Below are positions 8,631 to 16,546 of a stretch of 64,000 nucleotides of DNA, piece by piece. This stretch comes from DATFES01 sp035457725 (GTDB lineage Bacteria > Pseudomonadota > Alphaproteobacteria > CACIAM-22H2), in the NCBI GenBank assembly GCA_035457725.1, contig DATIBC010000023.1, forward strand, positions 25,104 to 89,103, written 5' to 3'. The position numbers and the translations under genes are program-made. The notes under the pieces are model-generated. The model did no database searches and was not told the DNA's origin. It worked only from the letters and a program-made list of their open reading frames with translations. The stretch's first letter is position 1. Each line of letters starts with the position of its first letter.

Positions 8631-9782
8631 ATGAACGCATTGCGAAACGTCGCCGTCGCCCCCGCCGTGCCGGAAACCGACTGGGTCGAGCGCGCCGGCG
8701 AACTCGGCGTGAAATTCGCCGCCCGCGCCGCCGCGCATGACTCGGGCGATGTGTTCGTCGCCGCCAACTATGCCGACCTCAAGGCGGCCAAGGTGTTTTC
8801 CGCCGGCGTCCCGGGCGAGCTCGGCGGCGGCGGCGCTTCGCATGCCGAATTGTGCGCCATGCTGCGCACGCTCGCGCGTCATTGCCCTTCGACGGCGCTC
8901 GCGCTGGCCATGCATACCCATCAGGTGGCGACGCCCGCGTGGCGCTGGCGCAACGATCGCGCGCCGGTCGACGCGTTCTTGCGCCGCATCGCCAGCGAGG
9001 AGCTGGTGCTGCTCAGCAGCGGCGGTTCGGATTGGCTGCCCGGCTCCGGCAAGGCGGAAAAGGTCGAGGGCGGGTACCGCGTCACCGCCCGCAAGGTCTT
9101 CACCAGCGGCGCGCCGGGCGGCGACATCTTGATGACCGGGGCGATTTTCAATGACCCCGTCGCGGGGCCCACGGTGCTGCATTTCGCGGTGCCGATGTCG
9201 GCGGCCGGGGTCAAACTTTGCGACACCTGGCGTGTGCTCGGCATGCGCGCAACCGGTTCGCACGATGTCGAGCTGATCGACGTCTTCGTGCCCGACCCTG
9301 CGATCGTGGCGCGTCGTCCGGCCGGCAAGTGGCATCCGATGTTTCACACGCTGTCGATGATCGCCTTCCCGTTGATCTATTCGGTCTATCTCGGCGCCGC
9401 CGAGGAGGCGAGGAATATCGCGGTCGCGTACGCCGGTAAACGCAGTCGCGACCCGCACATCGTCGACCTCGTCGGCGAGATGGACACCGAACTGACCATG
9501 GCGCGCCTTGCCCATGAACACATGGTCCAGGTCGCGGCGACCGCCAAACCGGGCCCCGAGACCACCAACCAAATCATGCTCGGCCGCACTTTAGTCGCCA
9601 AGGGCGCGCTGGCCACGGTGGAAAAAGCGATGGAGGCCGCCGGCGGCGGCGGGTTCTATCGCGACGCCGGTCTCGAACGCTACTTTCGTGACGTGCAGGC
9701 GTGCCGCTACCATCCGCTGACGCGGATGGTTCAGGCGCGCTACGCTGGCCGAATGGCGCTTGGCCTCGATATCGACGGTTGA
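8631..9782 (+). CDS. Acyl-CoA dehydrogenase-fold flavoprotein
   Basis: A 383-residue protein with the acyl-CoA dehydrogenase architecture: an N-terminal helical domain (GVPGELGGGGASHAEL), a middle beta domain with TGSHDVELIDVFVP, and a C-terminal four-helix bundle (MLGRTLVAKGALATVEKAME, then AAGGGGFYRDAGLERYFRD, the substrate/FAD loop). The family oxidises acyl-CoA thioesters, but this subgroup, with a weakly conserved catalytic-base region, also includes flavin monooxygenases of the DszC type. The ATG at 8631 follows GGAGG by 9 nt, preferred over an upstream ATG at 8580. It is divergent from hspQ, and no partner gene follows, so the substrate is open. Confidence 0.75.
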   Translation: MNALRNVAVAPAVPETDWVERAGELGVKFAARAAAHDSGDVFVAANYADLKAAKVFSAGVPGELGGGGASHAELCAMLRTLARHCPSTALALAMHTHQVATPAWRWRNDRAPVDAFLRRIASEELVLLSSGGSDWLPGSGKAEKVEGGYRVTARKVFTSGAPGGDILMTGAIFNDPVAGPTVLHFAVPMSAAGVKLCDTWRVLGMRATGSHDVELIDVFVPDPAIVARRPAGKWHPMFHTLSMIAFPLIYSVYLGAAEEARNIAVAYAGKRSRDPHIVDLVGEMDTELTMARLAHEHMVQVAATAKPGPETTNQIMLGRTLVAKGALATVEKAMEAAGGGGFYRDAGLERYFRDVQACRYHPLTRMVQARYAGRMALGLDIDG

Positions 9783-9833
9783 GCGCAACAGGCCGGACGC
9801 GGCGTCGTCGGGCCCATCCCGGCGCCGCGCGTT

Positions 9834-10400
9834 CTAGGCTGCCTGCGCCTTGGTGTGGTCGATGACTTCGCCGCGCGCCGGATAGTTGTTCTTGATCACG
9901 AAATCGAGCGCTCCGAGAATCTCGGCAAAGTTCGGCCGCGCGAACGGCATCGTCTGCACCGTGCCGAAGTAGAGTGTGCCGTCCGGCCGCACAAGATAGA
10001 GCCCCGGCTCGCTGAAAAGCGCCGGCTCGTCGACGCCGATCGACGTCTTGCCGCGGCTGGTGGATATATACAGCCCCCATCGGCGGGCGGCGTTGAGATC
10101 GAGCCCATATCCCATCTTGAGCTTCGCTAGGTTCCAGCGTTTGTACGCGTCCTGCGCGCGCTCCTCGCTGTCGCTCGAAATCGCGATCACCTCGACGCCT
10201 CGTTCGGCGAATTGATCGAGCTTGCTTTCGAGATCGGCGAGGTAGCGCCCGCAGATCGGACAGTGCAGGCCGCGGAAAAAGACGACCAACGTAAAATTCC
10301 TGGGCTTGGCGTCGGCGAGCCGCCACGTTCCGCCGCCGACGGTCTTGACCTCAAGCTTCGGCACCGGCTGGCGCGGAATCAGATTGTCGATCGTGGACAT
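9834..10400 (-). CDS. Peroxiredoxin-like (AhpC/TSA) family protein
   Basis: A 188-residue thioredoxin-fold protein with the motif FFRGLHCPICGRYL: Cys47 takes the place of the peroxidatic cysteine and Cys50 forms a CxxC pair. This arrangement typifies the 'peroxiredoxin-like' group rather than typical two-Cys peroxiredoxins. It probably reduces peroxides or thiols in the cytosol. It sits next to the oxyR-ahpC-ahpD locus, but its promoter region holds a 20-bp TetR-type palindrome and the relic of a TetR gene, so its control appears to have been separate from OxyR. Confidence 0.82.
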   Translation of the reverse strand: MSTIDNLIPRQPVPKLEVKTVGGGTWRLADAKPRNFTLVVFFRGLHCPICGRYLADLESKLDQFAERGVEVIAISSDSEERAQDAYKRWNLAKLKMGYGLDLNAARRWGLYISTSRGKTSIGVDEPALFSEPGLYLVRPDGTLYFGTVQTMPFARPNFAEILGALDFVIKNNYPARGEVIDHTKAQAA

Positions 10401-10469
10401 AGTTCGTCTCCTTGACGGACGTTCGGCGCACGGACGCGGGCCGACGGTGTTTTCGGCCGGTGGCCAATA

Positions 10470-10489
10470 TATGGAACGATCGTTCCATA
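10470..10489. promoter_or_regulatory. Perfect 20-bp palindrome, TetR-type operator of the peroxiredoxin-like gene
   Basis: The segment containing atggaacgatcgttccat plus one more pair on each side is perfectly self-complementary. TGGAACGNTCGTTCCA sequences are classic sites for AcrR/TetR regulators. It lies 70-89 bp upstream of the peroxiredoxin-like start and just beyond the stop of a deleted TetR gene. Confidence 0.7.
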
Positions 10490-10502
10490 CGGCAAGCGCC
10501 GA

Positions 10503-10631
10503 TCAATCAAGCGCCGTCAGAGCGACGTTGACAATATCGTGAAGCGAACGGCGGTCGGGCCGCGCGCGCCAGAATAGACGCATAGCGCGGTCGAAACCTT
10601 GATCGTGATCGAACGCTCTGGCGCGCGGCAT
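10503..10631 (-). pseudogene. Internally deleted TetR/AcrR family regulator (42-codon relic)
   Basis: On the minus strand an ATG at 10631 opens a 42-codon frame. Its first part, AFDHDQGFDRAMRLFWR, is the standard opening of a TetR regulator's DNA-binding domain (family members read AF-x-x-D-x-A-L-D-A-A-M-x-L-F-W-x-x-G-Y). Right there the protein jumps to RRSLHDIVNVALTALD and a stop, which looks like the last helix of such a protein. The helix-turn-helix and the ligand domain (about 150 residues) are missing, apparently by an in-frame deletion. It cannot act as a repressor. Its presumed operator is intact 14 bp downstream. The TetR reading is by pattern, not by alignment. Confidence 0.6.
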
Positions 10632-10689
10632 TACGCCACAACCGATATTGGTCGCGAGGCCGAACCGTAAACGAGCGGCCGGCGACGGT

Positions 10690-11610
10690 TCAAGCGGCTC
10701 GATGCGGTCGCGGCTTGACAGCGGACTTGCTCAACTCGCGCGCCAACAGCGCGAACTCACCGGCCCGGCCCGAGCCGCGTCGCCAGACCAGGACCACCTG
10801 CCGTTTCGGCGCGGCGCCGCCAAGCGGCCGCGTGACCAATCGCGTCCCGCGCGTAATGCCGGCAGAGACCGCCATCTCCGGCAGTAGCGTGACGCCGAGG
10901 CCGTTATCGACCATCTGCACCAAGGTATGGAGGCTGGTGCCCTCGAACGCCGCGACATGCGGCCGGGCGCCCAGGCGGCACGCGGACAGGGCATGGTCGC
11001 GAAGACAGTGGCCATCTTGGAGCAGCAAGAGACCTTCGCTACGCAGCCGCGCCGGATCGACCGTCGTCGCGCGGGCCAGCGCGTGATCTTGCCGGCAAGC
11101 GAGGAGGAATGCGTCGTCGAACAGCAGCGCACGGTCGACCGTGCCGCACTCCCATGGCAAGGCGATGAGCGCCGCGTCGATTGCGCCCTCGCGCAGCATC
11201 GTCAGCAGGCGATCGGTCAGGTCTTCGGTCAGGTAGATCTTCAGCCGCGGATAGACGCGACGGAGCGGAGGCAGCGCGCGCGGCAGCAGATAAGGACCGA
11301 TGGTCGGGATGATCCCGAGACGCAGCGTTCCGGTAAGCGGCTCGCTCTCGCGTCGCGCCGCTTGCGTCAATTCCGCGACCGCGTCGAGCACCTCGCGCGC
11401 CCGCTTCACCGTCGATTCGCCAAGCGGCGTCAGCACCACCTGGCGCTTGGTGCGATCGACAAGCGCCGCGCCCAGCGTGGCTTCGAGCTGCTTCAGGCTC
11501 GCCGACAGCGTCGATTGTGTGGCGTGGACGGCCCGCGCCGCGCGCCCGAAATGGCCGAATCGGGCGAGCGCCACGAGGTGTCGGAGCTGCTGCAGGGTGG
11601 GTTGGCGCAT
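10690..11610 (-). CDS. oxyR: Hydrogen-peroxide-sensing LysR-type regulator OxyR
   Basis: A 306-residue LysR protein: N-terminal winged helix (LRHLVALARFGHFGRAARAV, then TQSTLSASLKQLE) and a C-terminal sensing domain. The redox switch is clear: GHCLRDHALSAC has Cys202 and Cys211 nine residues apart, as Cys199/Cys208 in E. coli OxyR, and PTIGPYLLP is another OxyR hallmark. Peroxide forms the disulfide and activates transcription of defence genes. It is divergent from ahpC-ahpD with 120 bp between, the usual arrangement for autoregulation and ahpC activation. The C-terminal tail (KPRPHRAA) is slightly extended. Confidence 0.93.
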   Translation of the reverse strand: MRQPTLQQLRHLVALARFGHFGRAARAVHATQSTLSASLKQLEATLGAALVDRTKRQVVLTPLGESTVKRAREVLDAVAELTQAARRESEPLTGTLRLGIIPTIGPYLLPRALPPLRRVYPRLKIYLTEDLTDRLLTMLREGAIDAALIALPWECGTVDRALLFDDAFLLACRQDHALARATTVDPARLRSEGLLLLQDGHCLRDHALSACRLGARPHVAAFEGTSLHTLVQMVDNGLGVTLLPEMAVSAGITRGTRLVTRPLGGAAPKRQVVLVWRRGSGRAGEFALLARELSKSAVKPRPHRAA

Positions 11611-11730
11611 GATCGATTAATTCGATTAATTCTATAGTATTTATTCATTGGACTGATTTCAAGTCAAGGCCCAGATTCTCCCTCGTAACGCACAAAACGC
11701 ACGATTTCCAACCACGGAGCCGAGAACGAC
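11611..11730. promoter_or_regulatory. Divergent oxyR/ahpC control region
   Basis: The 120-bp region is AT-rich near oxyR. It contains a tandem 9-bp repeat, tcgattaat at 11613-11621 and again at 11622-11630, followed by tctatagtatttattcat. The ATAG/CTAT-like elements and the near-symmetric attaat-tcg-attaat core are compatible with an OxyR binding site overlapping both promoters. The exact site is not resolved by eye. Confidence 0.5.
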
Positions 11731-12270
11731 ATGCTCACCATTGGCGACAAGTTTCCGGCCTTCGCGCTGAAGGCCGTCGTTTCCAGCGACCCCAAGCGGG
11801 CGTTCAGCCAAGTGACCGACGCCGACGCGGCGGGCAAATGGAAGATCGTCTTCTTCTGGCCGAAGGACTTCACCTTCGTATGCCCGACCGAGATCGCCGC
11901 CTTCGGCAAGCTCGCCGGCGATTTCGCCGATCGCGACGCGGTGATCTACGGCGTTAGCACCGACAGCGAGTTCGTCCATCTCGCTTGGCGGCAAAGCCAT
12001 CCCGACCTCAAGGATCTGCCGTTCGCGATGCTGGCCGACGTCAAGCGCGAACTGTCGCAGGCACTTGGCATCCTCGATCGCGACGAGGGAGTAGCGCTTC
12101 GCGCGACGTTCGTGATCGATCCCGAAGGGGTGATCCGATTCGTCTCGGTCAACGACCTCAATGTGGGCCGTAACCCGCAGGAGGTCTTGCGCGTTCTCGA
12201 CGCGCTGCAAACCGACGAGTTGTGCCCCTGCAATTGGCAAAAAGGCGACGACGTGTTGAAGGCCGCATGA
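11731..12270 (+). CDS. ahpC: Alkyl hydroperoxide reductase C (AhpD-linked peroxiredoxin)
   Basis: A 179-residue two-Cys peroxiredoxin. The peroxidatic Cys51 is in FTFVCPTEIAAF; the C-terminus carries TDELCPCNW (Cys165 and Cys167), the resolving motif of the actinobacterial/alphaproteobacterial AhpC type that is recycled by AhpD instead of AhpF. It reduces hydrogen peroxide and organic peroxides in the cytosol. ahpD follows 72 bp downstream, separated by a stable hairpin, and oxyR is divergent upstream, so induction by peroxide through OxyR is the expected control. Confidence 0.93.
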   Translation: MLTIGDKFPAFALKAVVSSDPKRAFSQVTDADAAGKWKIVFFWPKDFTFVCPTEIAAFGKLAGDFADRDAVIYGVSTDSEFVHLAWRQSHPDLKDLPFAMLADVKRELSQALGILDRDEGVALRATFVIDPEGVIRFVSVNDLNVGRNPQEVLRVLDALQTDELCPCNWQKGDDVLKAA

Positions 12271-12286
12271 GCGACCCTGCCGCAAA

Positions 12287-12314
12287 CCATGCCGACCCTA
12301 AGCGGTCGGCATGG
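12287..12314 (+). promoter_or_regulatory. Intercistronic hairpin between ahpC and ahpD
   Basis: An 11-bp perfect stem (12287-12297 with 12304-12314, ccatgccgacc / ggtcggcatgg) with a 6-nt loop lies between the two genes, with no T-run. It more likely stabilises the ahpC message or tunes the ahpC:ahpD ratio than ends transcription. Confidence 0.5.
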
Positions 12315-12342
12315 GTCCGTCCGATCGATTAAGGAGTAGGCG

Positions 12343-12894
12343 ATGTCCCTTGAATTGCTCAAAGCCCGTCTTCCGGAATACGCCAAGGATCTCAAGCTCA
12401 ATCTCTCCACGCTTGCCGCCGAGCCAACACTGAGCGACCAGCAGCGCGCCGGCGTCTTCGTCGCCTCGGCGATCGCTTCGCGCAATCCCACGGTGATCGA
12501 GGCGGTCCTCGCCGAATTCGCGCCGGCGCTGGCTCCCGAGGCACTCGCCGCCGCCAAGGCCGCCGCGGCGATCATGGGCATGAACAACGTCTATTACCGG
12601 TTCACCCACCTGGTTTCGGCGACCGACTACCGAACGCTGCCGGCCAGGCTACGGATGAACGTTATTGCCCGACCCGGAGTCGACAAGGCCGATTTCGAGC
12701 TGTGGTCGCTGGCGGTCTCGGCGATCAACGGCTGCGGCATGTGCGTCGACGCGCATGAACGCGAACTGCGCAAGGCGGGGCTCGCGCCCGAGGTGATCCA
12801 GGCGGCGGTCCGTATCGCCGCCGTCGTGCACGCCATCGCCGTGGCGATCGAGGGGGAAGGAGCCATTCCCGCGGCGCGCGCAGCCGCCGCGTAA
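12343..12894 (+). CDS. ahpD: Alkyl hydroperoxide reductase AhpD
   Basis: A 183-residue all-helical carboxymuconolactone-decarboxylase-like protein. The active site INGCGMCVDAHEREL has Cys131, Cys134 and His138, matching Mycobacterium tuberculosis AhpD (Cys130, Cys133, His137), with the conserved Glu-rich helix before it (DKADFELWSLAVSA). AhpD transfers electrons from lipoamide proteins to AhpC. AAGGAG precedes the ATG at ideal spacing. Position directly after ahpC supports the assignment. Confidence 0.93.
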   Translation: MSLELLKARLPEYAKDLKLNLSTLAAEPTLSDQQRAGVFVASAIASRNPTVIEAVLAEFAPALAPEALAAAKAAAAIMGMNNVYYRFTHLVSATDYRTLPARLRMNVIARPGVDKADFELWSLAVSAINGCGMCVDAHERELRKAGLAPEVIQAAVRIAAVVHAIAVAIEGEGAIPAARAAAA

Positions 12895-12944
12895 TTCGCA
12901 GTAGACCGCGCGACGGCGGCGATTCATTCTGCGGCAGCGGCGGT

Positions 12945-12965
12945 CGCGCCCGCAAGTCGGGCGCG
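12945..12965 (+). terminator. Hairpin downstream of ahpD
   Basis: An 8-bp perfect GC stem (cgcgcccg / cgggcgcg) with a 5-nt loop lies about 50 bp after the ahpD stop. A T-run (gatttt) appears only some 20 bp further, so termination is possible but not canonical. Confidence 0.35.
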
Positions 12966-13037
12966 GCCGCTTGCCGTCCGCTTCGATTTTCTGACCTTGC
13001 GCCAAATGAGCCACGCCACCATCCCGAGCGCCGCGCC

Positions 13038-13943
13038 GTGATCGGCCTGTGGGTGCCGATCACCGTCAGCGCGGCGTTCCTCCAATGCATCCGAACGGCG
13101 CTGCAGCGACGCCTGACGGCGTCGCTGAGCGTCGACGGGGCCAATTTCGTGCGCTATGTCTACGGAGCGCCAGTGGCGGCGGCGATATTCGCGCTCGTCG
13201 CGCTAGTCTCGGATGCGCCGGCGCCGTTGCCGACGTGGCGCTATCTCGGATACTGCCTGCTGGGCGGCGTGTCACAGATCGTAGCCACGTCGCTCCTCAT
13301 CCACGCCTTCGCCCTGCGCAACTTCGCCGTCGGCACCGCCTATTCTAAAACCGAAACCATCCAGACCGCGATATTCAGCACGGTCTTTCTCGCCGAGCCA
13401 TTGTCGGGCGCCGGCTGGCTCGGCATCGTCGTGAGCCTCGCCGGCGTTCTCGCGCTCTCGGTCGGCTCGAAGGTCACGCTGCGCGAGCTGCTGCTCGGTT
13501 GGACGCAGAGGGCGGCGCTGGTCGGCCTCGCTTCGGGCGCCTGCTTCGCCGGCTCGGCGGTCGGCATTCGCGCCGCCGCGCTGTCGCTGGGCGAGGGCGA
13601 ATTTCTCCTCCGCTCCACCATGACATTGGCCACCATCACGTTGCTGCAGACGATCTTGATGGCGCCCTACCTCGCGTGGCGCGCGCCCGGAGAGATCACC
13701 CGCGTTTTGACAAGCTGGCGGAGCGCAACGCCGGTTGGGTTGCTCAGCGTGTTCGGCTCGGCCTGCTGGTTCGCCGCCATGACGCTGCAGAACGCGGCGC
13801 TTGTTCGTGCGCTAGGCCAAGTCGAGTTGATTTTCACCGTTATTGTTTCGCGGTTCGGCTTCCGCGAGTCACCCAGCACGCGCGAGCTCGCCGGTATGGC
13901 GCTGATCGCCGGCGGCGTGGTTACGGTACTCATGTTTCGTTGA
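13038..13943 (+). CDS. EamA/DMT superfamily membrane transporter
   Basis: A 301-residue protein with about ten hydrophobic helices arranged as two EamA halves. The first half holds LLIHAFALRNFAVGTAYSKTE with the conserved helix-end motif before the fourth segment; the second holds ALVRALGQVELIFTVIVSR and ends in LAGMALIAGGVVTVLMFR. Such proteins usually export amino acids or other metabolites. The start is GTG at 13038 without a clear ribosome binding site. No partner suggests a substrate; it may be read on from ahpCD or independently. Confidence 0.75.
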   Translation: MIGLWVPITVSAAFLQCIRTALQRRLTASLSVDGANFVRYVYGAPVAAAIFALVALVSDAPAPLPTWRYLGYCLLGGVSQIVATSLLIHAFALRNFAVGTAYSKTETIQTAIFSTVFLAEPLSGAGWLGIVVSLAGVLALSVGSKVTLRELLLGWTQRAALVGLASGACFAGSAVGIRAAALSLGEGEFLLRSTMTLATITLLQTILMAPYLAWRAPGEITRVLTSWRSATPVGLLSVFGSACWFAAMTLQNAALVRALGQVELIFTVIVSRFGFRESPSTRELAGMALIAGGVVTVLMFR

Positions 13944-13987
13944 CAGGCGCCAGCGATCGTTACCACTCCCGGGTCGTCCTTGCCGGA

Positions 13988-14003
13988 TGGACCGCGGCTT
14001 GCG
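13988..14003 (+). promoter_or_regulatory. Sigma-54-like promoter in front of URC1-URC4
   Basis: The sequence TGGACC-gcggc-TTGC has the invariant GG (-24) and GC (-12) at exact sigma-54 spacing; two positions of the TGGCAC element and the base after TTGC deviate. A start site about 12 nt on would leave a leader of roughly 30 nt before the ATG at 14044. It also argues against the in-frame ATG at 13987 as the true start. Confidence 0.45.
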
Positions 14004-14043
14004 ATACTACCGCGCTTCCATAGGGGCACGCATCCAGGCGCCC

Positions 14044-15276
14044 ATGAAGAAGCACATCATCCTCACCTCGCATCCCTCGGGCGGCGCCAAGCCACCTCCC
14101 ATCCGATGGGGCGCCGCAACGGCGGCCGAACGCGGCCCGATCGTCGCCGCGCCGGGCCATGGCCGGCGCAACGTCATCGGCGCGCACGCCGGCAGCTATG
14201 CGCTGTACCGCGCGCTCGCCATCGCCGCCGGCAAGCTCAACCCGATCCACGTCCCTGACCTGACCAATACCGCGCCCGCCGAGCCGCTCGGGCCGTATCC
14301 GCAGTGGAGCGATCCCGACAAGATCGTCTCGCTCGACCCGTGGGGACACTTGGTGGCCGAAGTTTTCGCCGACAAGCTCAAGGAGGGGTGGGACATACGG
14401 CCGACGATCGCGATCACCCGGGCGCACATTCAGATGCCCGAGCTGCAGCAGGCGATCGCCGCCGGCCGGCTCAAGCCGGATGGCAAGTTGCTCCTGGAGA
14501 ACGGCGCCGCGCGCGTCACCAAGGCGGCGATCGAGCCGGTTTGGTACTTGCCTGGTGTCGCCAAGCGCTTCGCCATAACCGAAAGCGATCTACGGCGCGG
14601 GCTGTTCGAGTACACCGGCGGGATGTTCCCCGAGTTGGTGACCCGGCCCGATCTTCACGTTTTCCTGCCGCCGATCGGCGGGTTGACCATCTATTTCTTC
14701 GGCGACATCGGCAGCGTCGCCGATTCCGATCGGCCGCTCGCCTGCCGGGTCCACGACGAATGCAACGGCTCCGATGTCTTCGGCTCGGACATCTGCACCT
14801 GCCGGCCCTATCTCGTCCACGGGATCGAAGTCTGCATCGCCACCGCCCAGGCGGGCGGCGCCGGCGTGGTTATCTATAACCGCAAGGAAGGTCGGGCGCT
14901 CGGCGAGGTGACGAAGTTCTTGGTCTACAACGCGCGCAAGCGCCAGGACGGCGGCGATCGCGCCGACAAGTATTTCGAACGAACCGAATGCGTCGCCGGC
15001 GTCCAGGATATGCGCTTCCAGGAGCTGATGCCCGACGTCCTCCATTGGCTCGGGGTGCGGCGCATCCATCGCTTCGTGTCGATGAGCGACATGAAGTTCG
15101 AACCGATCGTGCGCAGCGGAATCGAGGTGGTCGAGCGCGTGGAGATTCCCGACGAACTCATCCCGATCGACGCCAAGGTCGAGATGGAGGCCAAGAAGGC
15201 GGCCGGCTACTACACCAAACGCGCGCCCGACGCCGCCGATACCGCGCGCGCCAAGGGCCGCCGGCTCGAGGAATAG
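14044..15276 (+). CDS. GTP cyclohydrolase II-like enzyme of uracil catabolism (URC1 type)
   Basis: A 410-residue protein whose C-terminal half is a GTP cyclohydrolase II domain: HDECNGSDVFGSDICTCRP keeps the zinc pattern C-x10-C-x-C, and YNRKEGRALGE is the substrate-loop variant of the R-x-x-G-R-G/A-L region. The N-terminal ~200 residues (starting MKKHIILTSHPSGG) are the extension typical of the URC1 group and not of riboflavin-pathway RibA. Together with the DUF1688 gene 8 bp downstream this is the URC1-URC4 pair of the URC pyrimidine degradation pathway, first described in the yeast Lachancea kluyveri and present in some bacteria, in which URC1 probably opens the ring at the nucleotide level. 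The ATG at 14044 has only a weak ribosome binding site. Confidence 0.85.
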   Translation: MKKHIILTSHPSGGAKPPPIRWGAATAAERGPIVAAPGHGRRNVIGAHAGSYALYRALAIAAGKLNPIHVPDLTNTAPAEPLGPYPQWSDPDKIVSLDPWGHLVAEVFADKLKEGWDIRPTIAITRAHIQMPELQQAIAAGRLKPDGKLLLENGAARVTKAAIEPVWYLPGVAKRFAITESDLRRGLFEYTGGMFPELVTRPDLHVFLPPIGGLTIYFFGDIGSVADSDRPLACRVHDECNGSDVFGSDICTCRPYLVHGIEVCIATAQAGGAGVVIYNRKEGRALGEVTKFLVYNARKRQDGGDRADKYFERTECVAGVQDMRFQELMPDVLHWLGVRRIHRFVSMSDMKFEPIVRSGIEVVERVEIPDELIPIDAKVEMEAKKAAGYYTKRAPDAADTARAKGRRLEE

Positions 15277-15283
15277 AAGCGGC

Positions 15284-16519
15284 GTGGGGCGGCCGCGCTC
15301 TCCGGCCGAGGCGGCGGCTTGGCTGCTGACGCCTGGCGCCGTTCGCGCCCGTGCCGACGAGTTCATGGCGCTCGCCGAGCGCGGCGAGCTTGCGCATTTC
15401 ACGTATCATCCCGAGAACCTCGACGCGGCGGTCGACTATGTCTTCGACACGATCCGCCGCAACTATCCTTCGCTGGCGATTCCGTTTCACAGTCGCTGGC
15501 GTCATTTCAGCGCCGGTGGACGCGACCGGTGGGCCAGCCTGGCCTACGAGCTAGCGAGCCTCGATTGCGCCGAGATCGCCCGTGTCCGCTTCGACCTTGC
15601 GATCGTCAGCGTCCTGCTCGACGCCGGCGCCGGTGGAGCATGGCGCTACGTCGAAGCCGACGGCGGCGCGTTCGCGCGTTCCGAAGGCCTCGCCGTGGCG
15701 AGCCTCCACATGTTCCGTTCCGGCGCGTTCTCCGATAGTCCGTCGCGACCATGGCGCGCCGACGGAGCCGCGCTGGCGCTCATCGACACCCGCGCGCTCG
15801 CCGCCGGGCTGCAGGTGCGTGCCGACAATCCGTTGGTCGGAATCGAGGGGCGCGCCGAGTTGCTGCGCCGGCTCGGCGAGACCATCGAACGCGCGCCCGT
15901 GCTTTTCGGTCGCCCGGCGCGGATCGGCAATCTGTTCGACCATCTGCGCGGCCGGGCGAGAGATAATCCTTTGCCTGCCCAGGACATCCTCCATGCGATC
16001 TTGCTCGGCCTCGGCCCGATCTGGCCTGGCCGCTTCACGCTTGCCGGCGTTGCGCTGGGTGACGTCTGGCGTCACCCTCTGGCCGATGGCGGCGATAGCG
16101 CCGCGGGATTCGTGCCATTTCACAAACTCTCGCAATGGCTCGCCTACTCGCTGATCGAACCGCTTCAAGACGCCGGCGTCATGGTGACCGACATCGACGC
16201 GTTGACCGGGCTTGCCGAATATCGCAACGGCGGTCTGATGCTTGATGCCGGCTTGTTGCAGCCGCGCGATGCGGCGCTGCCTCGGCGCGTTCTGGCGGTC
16301 GGCGATGAAACGGTTGTCGAATGGCGCGCGTTGACGGTGGGGCTGCTCGATCGCATCGCCGACGCGATTCGTCGTCGCCTCGGCCGTGACGCCTCGACGC
16401 TGCCGCTTGCATCGGTGCTTGAGGGTGGAACCTGGGCGGCCGGGCGGCGGCTCGCACGGGAAAAGCGCGCCGACGGCGCCCCGCCGCTGTTGGTCGAAAG
16501 CGACGGAACGGTCTTTTGA
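15284..16519 (+). CDS. URC4/urg3 family protein (DUF1688)
   Basis: A 411-residue DUF1688 protein: SPAEAAAWLLTPGAVRARAD at the N-terminus, LAHFTYHPENLDAAVDYV, FHSRWRHFSAGG and a C-terminal PHKLSQWLAYSLIEPL-like stretch (here FHKLSQWLAYSLIEPL) are the family hallmarks. URC4 is required for uracil use as a nitrogen source through the URC pathway, acting after URC1; its exact chemistry has not been settled as far as I know. The GTG start at 15284 is preceded by GAGGAA inside the end of URC1, so the two are translated together. The third partner, uracil phosphoribosyltransferase (URC6), is not in the window. Confidence 0.88.
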   Translation: MGRPRSPAEAAAWLLTPGAVRARADEFMALAERGELAHFTYHPENLDAAVDYVFDTIRRNYPSLAIPFHSRWRHFSAGGRDRWASLAYELASLDCAEIARVRFDLAIVSVLLDAGAGGAWRYVEADGGAFARSEGLAVASLHMFRSGAFSDSPSRPWRADGAALALIDTRALAAGLQVRADNPLVGIEGRAELLRRLGETIERAPVLFGRPARIGNLFDHLRGRARDNPLPAQDILHAILLGLGPIWPGRFTLAGVALGDVWRHPLADGGDSAAGFVPFHKLSQWLAYSLIEPLQDAGVMVTDIDALTGLAEYRNGGLMLDAGLLQPRDAALPRRVLAVGDETVVEWRALTVGLLDRIADAIRRRLGRDASTLPLASVLEGGTWAAGRRLAREKRADGAPPLLVESDGTVF

Positions 16520-16546
16520 TTGGTCGCCGGGCGGCGGCGGCGCCGC

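Noticed and set aside
8409..9572. Upstream extension of the hspQ reading frame, antisense to the acyl-CoA dehydrogenase-like gene
   Set aside because: HspQ is complete without it; the extension is low-complexity and mirrors the true gene on the other strand.
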